A stretch of 64,000 nucleotides of DNA from Archivesica marissinica (taxonomy: Eukaryota > Mollusca > Bivalvia > Venerida > Vesicomyidae), in contig CM026404.1 of NCBI GenBank assembly GCA_014843695.1, forward strand, positions 59,274,954 to 59,338,953. Direction: 5' to 3'. Within the stretch, counting starts at the first letter, position 1. The number at the start of each line of letters is the position of its first letter. A model generated the notes under the pieces. That model saw nothing but the letters and a program-made list of their open reading frames with translations, did no database searches and was not told the origin of the DNA. This document shows positions 45,501 to 52,699 of the stretch, piece by piece. Position numbers and translations under genes: made by a program.

Positions 45501-48500
45501 ATATTTTAACATGCTTAATCAAAGAGTCTACCCAAACATAAACTGACATGAGTACAGTGCTTAGATGTTATATATATTAAATTGTGTTCTGCTGTGCTCT
45601 CTATTACAGCATTTAATGATGCCTCGTCATCTCATAATATCTTTATTATTATAATTAAAGTTGAAAAATTGCAATTTAATCTCACCAGACTGCGTACGTC
45701 TGGCCTAAAACACGGTTTCCAAATAGAATGCTTAATGCAAAATACTCATGTCTAGTCCAAAACAAGGTGCGGGACAGAGTAGACAGATTCGTAATTGCTC
45801 GGTGACGTCGCCATAGTGACGCATGTTCGAAATCTGGTTTATGCCATACAGTAGGCTGAGTGCGAAATACAACATACTTATTAACCCTTTGCCTGCTGAG
45901 TAAATAAAATCACATGCAAACATCATAGATCCAGACCAACCATGTCTGATCAGGATCTATGTTGTTTGCTATTTAGCCAAGTGTTTTACTCCACTATCCA
46001 AATAGCAAACAGCATAGAGCCTGATTCTGTGCTGTCTGATCTGGCTCTATGCTGTTTGCAAATTATATCTGCCACTAGCATACAAATAGCAAACAGCATA
46101 GAGTCAGATGAGACGGCACAGAATGCTGTTTGCAAAAGTGATTATATCTGCCGCTAGCATGAGATTACAAAGAGATTATTTGTTTATTTAATTGTTCGAA
46201 TCAAATTCACTGCAAAATTATTATCACTAGTGGCGCTACAATTTTAGACAGAAAAGAAGACGATGCAACTGAGTTAAATGCTGTGTGGCATCCGTGATCC
46301 AGTGGTAGAGCGTCGGATCTGAAATCTATCTTCCCGGGTTCGATACTCGGTCAGGCCACATATGTAGTGTCATTGAGCAAGGCACCTCACACACATTGCT
46401 TAGTACTGGTTAACCACTTAGGTCGGCTAAGCTTGCCCAGGAAAACATGTCTACGTCCGCAAGGGGTTTGACATTAATAGAACATACATTGCTTGCAACA
46501 AGTGCAATAACACATTTTATTTCACTAATAAATTTCTACATTTCATTGGAAAAGCATTAAATTACCTTATTTTAGAGAAAACTGAATTAAATTAATATTC
46601 AGTTCTAACATAGACAATAGTGCTAATATATTAGCTTATTGTACATATCCATAGACAATAGTGTTAATATATTAGCTTATTGTACATATCCATAGACAAT
46701 AGTGTTAATATATTAGCTTATTGTACATATCCATAGACAATAGTGTTAATATATTAGCTTATTGTACATATCCATAGACAATAGTGTTAATATATTAGCT
46801 TATTGTACATATCCATAGACAATAGTGTTAATATATTAGTTATTGAAATATCAAGTGTTTATTTCTGTGTCTGTATTTCGAGGAATCCTGTGCAGCCCAG
46901 ACAGTATTGTAGTGACAGCATACATTGACTCTGCTAGCGGACAAGAACGTTGGAAATGAGAAGTAGCTGTGTTCAGTGTCTACTTGATTAAATAATCTGA
47001 TTAAAAAAAGATACTTGACACGTCATACTTATCTATCCAGTTTTTCTGTTTGTTTATAGAGGACACATCTCCCACAGGTGTCTGCAAATGCTTTTTTATT
47101 TATAGTTAGGATGCCTGAATCAGTTCAGATATTCTCATACTGTATAGAGGAGTGGGGCGATAGTTTATACAAATCCATATACATTTATATTTTAGGCGGA
47201 TTGCGAAAAAGTTCTTGCACATCAGTTTACGATCGGAAGACCTCATTCCTGGTGGAATCCATCGCAATGAGGGAGAGAAAGAGGCAATGTGGAATTTAAG
47301 TGACTTGCCAAAGGGTACAATCATATGAGAGGTGTAAATACGTATGGGTGTGTGTATTTTATATAAACACAGAGTATTAAAGTTTGTCGTGGGTAGACAC
47401 GTCTCCCAAAAAATGAATGCATTACCATGCCATGTAACCTCAGCAGACTGCTCTTGATCTTCACCGAATATGACCCAGGCATGATCCTCCGACAGTGCCA
47501 GATGTACATCGGTATAACTCAGTACCTGGAATGCTGCAACTACAGCAAACGCTACACCAAAACAATCCAACTTGTTTCCTGAAATCATCAAAATACACGC
47601 ATCACTAAAAGTCACTTTGGCCCTTGGCTTCAATTTACTTTCAAGCCAACTCCTTGGTATTTTAATGGGAGTTTTGATGCATCCTGCAATGTTCATTCCT
47701 GGTTTTCTAAACATCGTGGCCCACCGCTTCTGAAATAGGGGGGGGGGGTCATTTTACGAAAATGGGGGACAAACATATATCAATGAAATTACCTGTTATA
47801 ATCTGTTCTTTAGACCGTGCATTTATTCACCTACAATAATCTGTCCTATATTCTGTTCCCTCCTAGAAGCACCTCTTGACGCCATTACCAATACGACATA
47901 CATTAACAATGTAGTAGCCAACCCAATGTTCATAATAAAGGCCAGAATCTCACGTAGTCCCAGTAATATCTATGACGGTGGGATAGATATGGCGATTACT
48001 TATCCACTGCATGATAGCTAAATGGCTGTCGTTTGCATGGAGATATAATAGTATATTAACCTCAATCTCAATGAAGGAAAGGGTTAAACTGTCAGGGCTC
48101 GACAAATTCTTTTCAAACTGACTTGCCCGGGACAAGTGACACTGGCAAACTGACTTGCCCCAATGTGAATTTGACTTGCCCCAATTATTATGCTAAACGT
48201 CGAATGATGGCTTACACTAGTTAAGTCTATGAATAACATCATCATAGCATATAATGAAAAGTCCTTTCGTGTTTTGAATCATATTTAATATCCTTTTTAC
48301 CCTCAGTGAGTTTCACTTTCTTGGAAGTAGGCACACATTTTAAATCTAGTTTCCGTTTTTTACTATTACTTTCACTTTCATTGGAGTTGGAGTTGAAGAA
48401 TTTTAGCAAACTTATTGTAATTGAACGTGCATTTGAATGATAACAGGGGATTTGGGGCTTAATTATAAAACAATTTGTATACATTTGTAATCTGATAATT

Positions 48501-51500
48501 ACCTGAGTTCTAACTGTTTAATTTTGTCAATTATAACTTACACATTTACAATGCATCAATGAAATCGGCCTGTCTTCCGAGATTAATCAACACCATAGGT
48601 GTAGAAAACATGTACTTACTGTGTATGTACTCGTGGATAATGTCCTTGCTACTAATGTGTAATTAACAAGTATATAAGCAAGGCATTGAATGATTGACAG
48701 ATTCTTTGATATTTCGCCGGCGACTGTGCAAATTGTAGAAATTAAGAAAGCGCCCGGATGTTAAAAGCGCCCGGATGTTAAAAGCGCCGTAGTCTATTTA
48801 ATAGGACTAATTTGATAAGTGCAAATAAAACAATTGAAGCGTAACGAGAGCCTCGATTGGTTAAATGTTTGGGGCGATACCTGTCATTCATAGCATGTAG
48901 TCTGCAGGGTTTACAATCGATAATAGGGACCAATCATGACAAGAAACAGTTGATTAGTTGTTTATTCTGTTAATTGATATGTTTATTCGACACCTGTCCG
49001 ATAATCACATCCATAGCATTTTGACTTGCCCGGGACTAAACTCTGGTTGACGGCCACTTGCCCGAACATTGCTTTGACTTGCCCCGGGCGTCGGGCAATA
49101 GGATTTGTCGAGCCCTGACTGTATATTTAATACTACAAATACAATTGTCATTTGTATCGAGATATAATAGTATATTAACCTAAATCTCAATGAAGGAAAG
49201 GGTTAAACTGTGTATTTAATACTACAAATACTATTGTCATTTGTATCGAGATATAATAGTATATTAACCTAAATCTCTATGAAGGAAAGGGTTAAGCTGT
49301 GTATTTAATACTACAAATACTATTGTCATTTGTATCGAGATATAATAGTATATTAACCTAAATCTCAATGAAGGAAAGGGTTAAGCTGTGTATTTAATAC
49401 CACAAATACTATTGTCATTTGTATCGAGATATAATAGTATATTAACCTAAATCTCAATGAAGGAAAGGGTTAAACTGTGTATTTAATACCACAAATACTA
49501 TTGTCATTTGTATGGAGATATAATAGTATATTAACCTAAATCTCAATGAAGGAAAGGGTTAAACTGTGTATTTAATACCACAAATACTATTGTCATTTGT
49601 ATCGAGATATAATAGTATATTAACCTAAATCTCAATGAAGGAAAGGGTTAAACTGTGTATTTAATACTAAAAATACTATGTAAACGATATAGCAAGTTTA
49701 TCGATCGGAGCACAGTCTGCGAAGTACGTTCCTTTAGACACATTTGCATCTTATTACTATCAATACACAGAGGGCGTGGATAATTTAATCTCTGCAAGAG
49801 CTAATCTCAACTTTCATTGTAGATTATCGCCAGATAGTTTTATAGTTATTTTATACATGTACCGAAAGCAACAACTTATTGAGTTACAACTTAGTTGTGG
49901 GGTCTGTATGCAGGTTGATTGCTTTGTTTCTTAGTCGCATCAACATCTTAGGTCATATGGGGACTCTTTAGCTAGTACTGGTGGAGGAAGACCCCAGGTT
50001 CCCTTCCGAGCAGTATTTAATGCATGGTTATCATTTAGCATTACAGTGAAGTCCATGAATTAAGGAACATAGGATCATAAACATAGGTTACATCAATGAA
50101 TGATAACAATCTATCTATCTTCCTCTGATGTCGAACCCCTCACAAGGATGTAGACATAAATATTGCTGATTGAGCGACAATGAAATTCTATTATAATCCA
50201 AATTGTAATGCCGGTAGATTTGATAAACTACCGATATTTTTTACAATGGTGCAGCGGAGGATCTCTATAAAAAAAGAAACATTGTAGGATTTCTACAAAC
50301 AATATGAACAGCACATTCTGCTAGAATACAAAGTTATCTTTAATACATGTATATATATATAGAGGTTGTTTATTACATGTATGGAGATCTACATGTATAT
50401 AGAGCCATCTTCGCAAACCACCGATTAAAGTTTAATATATTAAATTGATCAGTGTTAATGTTGTTTTAAGTATATATATTTGCAGATTAGGGAATAACAT
50501 TCATTATATATATGGAAATATCTCCATATACAAACCCCTAGATTTGACTCTGGGTACACCTGACACGCTTTTAAGACACGCTTTTAAGTTGGGCTAAATG
50601 AAGTCAGTAAACCAGTTTTCTACTTTCTTTAATACACACCTAAGTAATCTTGCATTTCATGAATCAAATCTAGGTAACCACCTCTTCAGTGTCATTACTA
50701 GGGTATGTGTACGTATGTGTCAACCTGATAGGGCTTGAGGTCAACTTCAGGTCTTTTTGGGGCAAAGACGCCAAGAGCCCGACAATATTGAGAACGGTTA
50801 CATAATACGGAAATATTTCTAAAAATATGATAGGAGATATAGGCTAGAGTTCGTAACTCTTAACACCAGTGGCTAGAGATACGCTTTCATATATCTCTAT
50901 TCACTTTCTAGTCTGACATATCCATGAATATGGTCTGACTTGTCGTGGCCCAACTCGTCCACAACTTCTCTAGATCTGGATGAATAAGTTGCAGGGTCAG
51001 TTACGGCGTAAGTAGTCCTATAAATAAGATCGTCTGCATAAACGTCTGCATTTTAGTCTGACCCAATAATTCATTCGGATTTCTTTTGTGAAGACTACGC
51101 AGAAAAAATGGGAGAATTTCAACTGGCGACTTCAAACAGCAAAATGATATGCACAACGTTAAGACAATATATTTGAAACGTTCTAAATATCCGTATATAT
51201 ATATATATATACATATATGGCGTCCAGTGGTAGAGCGTCGGATTTGGAATCGAACGGTCCCGGGTTCGATACTCGGTCAGGCCACGTATGTAGTGTCATT
51301 GAGCAAGGCACCTCACACACATTGCTTAGTACTGGTTAATCGCTTAGGTCGGCTAAGCCTGCCCAGGAAATCATGTCTACGTCCCCGCAAGGGGTTTGAC
51401 ATTAAAAGGTATGTATGTATGTTCCATTAATGTCGTACCCCTTACGGGGACGTAGACATGTTTTCCTGGGCAAGCTTAGCCGACCTAATTGGTTAACCAG

Positions 51501-52415
51501 TACTAAGCAATGTGTGTGAGGTGCCTTGCTCAATGGCACTACATATGTGGCCTGACCGAGTATCGAACCCGGGACCGTTCGATTCCAAATCCGACGCTCT
51601 ACCACTGGACCACGGACGCCGTATATATATATACGAATATTTAGAACGTTTCAAATATATTGTCTTAACGTTGTGTGCATATCATTTTGCTGTTTGAAGT
51701 CGCCAGTTTATTCTTAACACCAATGCACACATTTATAACTGTTCATGTCCGGAAAGCTTCAAAATATTTGACAGAAATCCCGCCATCGGATCAGGGCGAA
51801 ATTGAGCTTTAACAATAAGACCTCGAAATAACAGAAGAAAAAAGTTATGTAGAGGTCTTATTTATAGGACTACGGCGTAAGGTGCAACGGGAGAGTCTAC
51901 AAGGAGTTTGCGCTCCGGTCCCAGCCTCACTGAATAAGTAACGAAACGATAAACTTGTCCCTGGTCACGTTGTCCCTACCTGTACCTAATGCATATTCCA
52001 TACCTGTCAAAAAGCTGTAGAGGGACTGCAAATGTGCTCTGTCCTTGTAGAAAGCTCTTGTCAACCCTCCCCATATCACATCTGAAACTTTTTTCACCAG
52101 CTCCCTTGAAGCATACTTGTCCGGATACAATGACAAATCCACGGCACTCTTTATGTGTGTGACAAACTTTGTACGTAAAACATCGATTGTCTCCCATTCA
52201 ATGATAGGGAATATCGGCTCCAGTTTCACCCCAATGTCTCTGTTTATTGTGTGCGATCTGTTGATTGTCAACGCATTTTCTGTTGTCCCTAAGACTATTG
52301 AAAGTAAGCTTAAATCGATTCCATTAGTTCGTGTCAGTTGTTCTTTGAATAAGTCTACAACATCTTGAATTTTTTGCAAGGGAAAGTGTTGTTTTTCAGT
52401 CTCAAATCCCGCCAT
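26401..52415 (-). CDS. MEN1: Menin orthologue, complete, six coding exons
   Basis: Menin is a nuclear scaffold that links KMT2A/B histone methyltransferases, LEDGF and JunD to chromatin. The coding exons are 52415-52004, 47578-47426, 44454-44270, 33806-33766, 32210-31986 and 27595-26401. All junctions are GT-AG and phases agree (1, 1, 0, 2, 2), giving 2211 bp and 736 residues; human menin has 610-615. Residues 1-440 follow human menin almost end to end, including [14 protein letters not shown] (102-115), [33 protein letters not shown] and [10 protein letters not shown]. An acidic serine run (about 442-457) and a basic NLS-like run (473-486) follow, then a long low-complexity linker. The conserved C-terminal segment ending in LQLTAQSQ is at about 677-710 and a basic cluster RKRSRR at 728-733. 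The start has A at -3 and G at +4, with an in-frame stop 15 bases upstream. The linker makes it longer than human menin. Exon calls were made by eye against menin as I know it; identification is secure. Confidence 0.97.
27914..28203 (-). mobile_element. SINE family A, copy 5 (full length)
   Basis: Intact head, body and tail on the minus strand, in menin intron 5. Perfect 12-bp duplications CAATTTCATCGG at 27902-27913 and 28204-28215. Used here as the reference for the altered copy at 39275. Confidence 0.95.
28472..30655. repeat. Minisatellite, 27-bp unit, about 80 copies, in menin intron 5
   Basis: Unit GACCTGTTAATGAGACGTAA plus CAGACCG; the first ~9 units have GATGGAATAGAC/GATGGCATAGAC instead. 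Open on both strands for more than 1.8 kb (681 residues minus, 625 plus) because 27 is a multiple of 3 and no variant makes a stop. I see no splice or start context that supports translation. Confidence 0.96.
30823..31068. mobile_element. MITE family P copy 2
   Basis: Ends TTAACCCTTTCAACCCCA and GGGGTTGAAAGAGTTAA, TTAA on both sides; same internal palindrome as copy 1, in the opposite orientation. Confidence 0.88.
31137..31395. mobile_element. MITE family U copy 3 (best-preserved ends)
   Basis: TTAACGCATTTGATTCTGGATAC at left and its complement (ATCCAGAATGAAATGGGTTAA) at right; two internal hairpins with ACATAGAGC and ACATAGATCC arms. Confidence 0.78.
31538..31772 (+). mobile_element. tRNA-headed SINE, family D, copy 1 (full length)
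   Basis: Head GATTAGCGCAGTGGTTAGCA and B-box GGGTTCGATCC, centre GGTTTTCTCCGGGTACTCCG, tail GAGTGATTAATATAAGTTG. The central motif resembles a conserved domain of widespread animal SINEs (from memory). The tail is shared with family C. Confidence 0.9.
31986..32210 (-). CDS. MEN1: Menin coding exon 5
   Basis: The acceptor is TTTCAG|GTATCC and the donor AAACA|GTAAGT. It encodes residues 264-339 ([13 protein letters not shown] through [11 protein letters not shown]). This region carries pocket residues used by KMT2A and JunD in human menin, around YPYxYL. Met in human YPYMYL is Thr here (Thr311). Confidence 0.95.
32280..32557 (+). mobile_element. MITE family Q copy 1
   Basis: Ends CAGGGATCATTTTAG and CTAGAATGAACCCTG are inverted repeats of about 14 bases. 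Other copies are at 25505, 33975 and 58931. Lies in menin intron 4. Confidence 0.75.
32558..33765. other. Menin intron 4, unique part
   Basis: Contains a poly-G run at about 32764-32774 and paired phrases with GACATAATCC / GGATTATGTC around 32630 and 32770 (a small inverted structure). No coding block. Confidence 0.45.
33766..33806 (-). CDS. MEN1: Menin coding exon 4 (41-bp micro-exon)
   Basis: The acceptor is TTCCAG|GAACTT and the donor TCAAA|GTAAG. It encodes [13 protein letters not shown] plus two bases of a lysine codon, residues 251-264. It aligns to human KLLWLLYDLGHLER. The 41-bp length and phase (0 to 2) fit exons 3 and 5 exactly. Confidence 0.93.
33975..34226 (+). mobile_element. 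MITE family Q copy 2 (right end lost)
   Basis: Starts CAGGGATCATTCTAGAGGG and keeps GTCCAGTAAGATACACTGGC and AACACCATTTAAGGA, then stops. Confidence 0.7.
34255..34562. repeat. Minisatellite, 74-bp unit, 4 copies
   Basis: Unit contains GAACTATTGTGCTTGTAGAA and CACATGCGCATTATACATC. It seems to have grown inside an element with GGTGCATATTTTAGC / GGTGCGTGTTATAC ends. Confidence 0.88.
34709..34922 (-). mobile_element. SINE family D, copy 2
   Basis: Minus-strand head GATTAGCGCAGTGGTTAGCG, centre GGTTTTCCGGGTACTCCGG, shared tail. Part of a larger segment repeated in inverse orientation at 55519-55985. Confidence 0.88.
35057..35277. mobile_element. MITE family P copy 3 (right end truncated)
   Basis: ACCCATTCAACACCAAATAA at left, internal GCAGATCCTGATGAAACGGC, ends at GTAAGCCTATT where other copies continue. 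Confidence 0.82.
35432..37162. repeat. Minisatellite, 24-bp unit, about 72 copies, in menin intron 3
   Basis: Unit TTGGTTAGTCCTGAAACGGACTA trimmed to 24 bases, with ATTAGT, AACAG and AATGG variants. The stretch from about 35433 to 36247 is repeated 800 bases later (36233-37047), apparently without difference where I compared, including a unique short unit at 35958 / 36758. Confidence 0.96.
37998..38163 (+). repeat. DIRS split direct repeat A1 (left end)
   Basis: 166 bases beginning TATATTTATCCTAGG and ending GTCAGTTTATTGG; matches 42348-42513 apart from an A/G difference in GTAATGRTG. Confidence 0.9.
38417..38755 (+). pseudogene. DIRS reverse transcriptase N-terminal fragment
   Basis: A 110-residue frame with [24 protein letters not shown] and VPFLDVP, the entry to the RT domain of DIRS-type polyproteins. 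It ends in a stop, and the RT palm with its catalytic aspartates is missing before RNase H begins. Assigned from motif memory. Confidence 0.7.
38888..39172 (+). pseudogene. DIRS RNase H fragment
   Basis: [16 protein letters not shown], then [16 protein letters not shown] and, after a frame change, [18 protein letters not shown], which are characteristic of DIRS/Ngaro RNase H. At least one stop and one frameshift. Confidence 0.75.
39275..39553 (-). mobile_element. SINE family A, copy 6, with dense A-to-G changes on the plus strand
   Basis: Nearly full-length copy inside the DIRS element with 12-bp duplications GGATTGATTTAA / GGATTGCTTTAA at 39263-39274 and 39554-39565. From about 39376 to 39530, roughly 22 positions that are A in copies 1, 2 and 5 are G, with no G-to-A change. 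In 39421-39502, 17 of about 18 substitutions are A to G. The tail at 39275-39366 is nearly normal. Five bases of the head (ATTAC) are deleted. Confidence 0.92.
39566..41480. other. Interior of the DIRS element, unassigned
   Basis: 39583-39830 has short inverted phrases (GGCCTGTAC / GTACAGGCC) and CCGGGGGCATGACCCCCC, typical of a DNA-transposon remnant. Several open frames of 60-120 residues (40017-40385, 39935-40282, 40563-40853) show no motif I recognise. 41197-41290 is a GC-rich insert-like patch. Confidence 0.4.
41320..41440. repeat. Short minisatellite, 27-bp unit, 4 copies
   Basis: Unit GCAGGTAGTATATTGGATGC plus TGTGAAG. Confidence 0.85.
41663..42110 (+). pseudogene. DIRS tyrosine recombinase (broken)
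   Basis: The first part (41663-41884) reads [18 protein letters not shown] and [10 protein letters not shown], typical of DIRS/Ngaro recombinases. After a disrupted stretch, 41955-42110 reads [32 protein letters not shown], holding the catalytic Arg, the His/Trp region and the Tyr in GYVKDD. A one-base insertion near 41960 and earlier stops break the frame. Confidence 0.82.
42221..42347 (+). repeat. DIRS split direct repeat B1
   Basis: 127 bases starting AAATGATTAACATGGTAATG; matches 43360-43486 with about three substitutions, and directly adjoins A2. Confidence 0.9.
42348..42513 (+). repeat. DIRS split direct repeat A2
   Basis: Internal copy of the left end, adjoining B1 without gap. Confidence 0.9.
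43360..43486 (+). repeat. DIRS split direct repeat B2 (right end)
   Basis: Ends at GGGAATAAA, after which the host MITE sequence resumes. Confidence 0.88.
44270..44454 (-). CDS. MEN1: Menin coding exon 3
   Basis: The acceptor is TTTTAG|GTAAAG and the donor CAACAG|GTGATA. It encodes residues 189-250, with [16 protein letters not shown] and [13 protein letters not shown] aligning to human KGNEDRRGQ, SWLYLKG and EVAFMVCAINPSI. It ends in phase 0. It is too short to show as a long open frame. Confidence 0.95.
44492..44736. mobile_element. MITE family P copy 4
   Basis: TTAACCCTTTCAACACCA to TGGTGTTGAATGGGTTAA, TTAA both sides, in menin intron 2 next to the exon 3 acceptor (38 bases away). Confidence 0.9.
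44892..45140 (+). mobile_element. SINE family A, copy 7 (head partly deleted)
   Basis: The tRNA head jumps from TCCAGTGGTAAC to TGACCC, losing the B-box; body and tail intact. 12-bp duplications TTTGCAACATCT at 44880-44891 and 45141-45152. Confidence 0.92.
45168..45430. repeat. Minisatellite, 48-49-bp unit, 5 copies
   Basis: Unit has CAGTGATATATCTTACAGTT, AGGCACACCAGACTGGTCAC and GGTGGTAGC. Confidence 0.9.
45431..45880. other. No gene seen
   Basis: Menin intron 2, unique sequence. Confidence 0.45.
45881..46160. mobile_element. MITE family U copy 4
   Basis: Starts TTAACCCTTTGCCTGCTGAG; carries three hairpins with GCAAACANCATAGA arms. The last hairpin repeats the second, so the copy has an internal duplication. 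Confidence 0.75.
46287..46492 (+). mobile_element. tRNA-headed SINE, family E, copy 1
   Basis: Head CCAGTGGTAGAGCGTCGGAT, B-box GGGTTCGATACTC, body GAGCAAGGCACCTCACACAC and TACTGGTTAACC, end GGGGTTTGACATTAA. Confidence 0.88.
46606..46842. repeat. Minisatellite, 41-bp unit, 5.7 copies
   Basis: Unit CATAGACAATAGTGTTAATA plus TATTAGCTTATTGTACATATC. Confidence 0.92.
47190..47330 (-). mobile_element. SINE family C tail fragment
   Basis: Plus-strand text GACCTCATTCCTGGTGGAAT, CAATGAGGGAGAG and GGCAATGTGGAATTTAAGTG is the complement of the family C body and tail. No head. Confidence 0.7.
47426..47578 (-). CDS. MEN1: Menin coding exon 2
   Basis: The acceptor is TTTCAG|GAAAC and the donor CATG|GTAATG. 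It encodes residues 138-189 ([14 protein letters not shown] through EVTWHG), which correspond to the human TGTKLDSSGVAFAVV region. Phase 1 on both sides. The larger open frame around it (47106-47714) is intron read-through. Confidence 0.95.
47853..48087. mobile_element. MITE family V copy 2 (single internal unit)
   Basis: Left part CTCCTAGAAGCACCTCTTGA through one unit (GTCCCAGTAATATCTATGAC, GGATAGATATGG) to ATGAAGGAAAGGGTTAA. It shows the family before internal expansion. The outermost left bases TTAACCC are not preserved. Confidence 0.82.
48093..49117 (-). mobile_element. DNA transposon W, hAT-like, non-autonomous
   Basis: Ends CAGGGCTCGACAAATTC and GGATTTGTCGAGCCCTG; sub-terminal ACTTGCCC repeats at both ends. 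A 5-bp ACTGT lies on both sides. It interrupts the V-derived array. A minus-strand frame inside (48242-48484) resembles the N-terminus of hAT / ZNF862-type transposases. Confidence 0.75.
48242..48484 (-). pseudogene. Possible hAT transposase N-terminal remnant
   Basis: 80 residues with [21 protein letters not shown] and [10 protein letters not shown]. This serine/lysine-rich leader followed by KYD..RERxF-like text resembles TTF-zinc-finger hAT proteins. No zinc finger or catalytic part is present. Assigned from memory. Confidence 0.4.
49118..49675. repeat. Tandem array, about 92-bp unit, 6 copies, derived from MITE V's right end
   Basis: Each unit contains the V terminus (GGAGATATAATAGTATATTA to GAAGGAAAGGGTTAA) plus about 45 bases of adjacent DNA (ACTGTGTATTTAATAC, CTATTGTCATTTGTAT). 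Confidence 0.9.
49676..51119. other. Menin intron 1, no feature apart from the palindrome's outer echo
   Basis: Unique AT-rich sequence. 51003-51032 (GTAGTCCTATAAATAAGA) is matched in inverted orientation at 51846-51868, outside the main palindrome arms. Confidence 0.45.
51218..51410 (+). mobile_element. SINE family E, copy 2 (left palindrome arm)
   Basis: GGCGTCCAGTGGTAGAGCG head, GGGTTCGATACTCGGTCAGG B-box region, end GGGGTTTGACATTAA. Confidence 0.9.
51423..51620 (-). mobile_element. SINE family E, copy 3 (right palindrome arm)
   Basis: Same element on the opposite strand; a few substitutions relative to copy 2 and GTGGTCCAGTGG retained at the head. Confidence 0.9.
52004..52415 (-). CDS. 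MEN1: Menin coding exon 1
   Basis: This exon encodes residues 1-137 and the first base of Gly138. The first bases read as [14 protein letters not shown], matching the start of human menin around FPL. The donor is ACAG|GTATGG, immediately after SFLTG. The ATG has a strong context (AAGATGG) and the upstream in-frame TAA excludes an unspliced N-terminal extension. Confidence 0.96.
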
Positions 52416-52615
52416 CTTGAATGTATTTTACGGTTAATCTCTAAAGAAAAGCTAACATGAAACGTATGCTCAGTCATATGTTGTTAAAGACGTTCAATAA
52501 TAAATTCCAGTATTAATTTAATTTCAATTTCAATTGGTACAAATTATTTCCTGTATTTTATTTATTTAAATCTGCTTTGTCATTAATTTTATGTTTTGGA
52601 GACTAAATAAAAAAT
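52416..52615. promoter_or_regulatory. Putative bidirectional promoter, MEN1 / CLPTM1
   Basis: The 200 bases between the two divergent start codons must hold at least one 5' UTR and promoter, unless upstream non-coding exons exist. The stretch is AT-rich, without an obvious TATA box at a fixed distance or a CpG island. A CCAAT-type motif (ATTGG on the plus strand) sits near 52530. A TGACnnnGC-type antioxidant-response-like core lies on the minus strand at 52468-52476. Both genes have in-frame stops just upstream of their ATG. Promoter function is inferred from geometry. Confidence 0.45.
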
Positions 52616-52699
52616 ATGGCTGACAATAATGAAGTTGCAATTCAGCCGACGCAGCCAAACGGTTCTCCTGCTGTCCAAGATGGAAATCCACCTCAAGAG
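52616..52699 (+). CDS. CLPTM1: CLPTM1 coding exon 1
   Basis: It encodes 28 residues, polar and proline/glutamine-rich like the human cytosolic N-terminus. The donor is CAAGAG|GTATAT, phase 0. The ATG has A at -3 and G at +4. The exon is assigned by position, phase and composition; the N-terminus is poorly conserved in this family. Confidence 0.82.

Larger units (their letters stand above)
51120..51708. repeat. Large palindrome (about 286-bp arms, 17-bp spacer)
   Basis: Left arm 51120-51405 and right arm 51423-51708 are near-complementary, with AACTGGCGACTTCAAACAGC at the outer ends, TA-repeats in the middle and a SINE E in each arm. It lies about 295 bases inside menin intron 1. The transcript could form a long hairpin. 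Confidence 0.92.

Noticed and set aside
47106..47714. 202-residue minus frame as a single exon
   Set aside because: Only 47426-47578 aligns to menin; the edges are clear AG and GT splice sites and the rest is intron.
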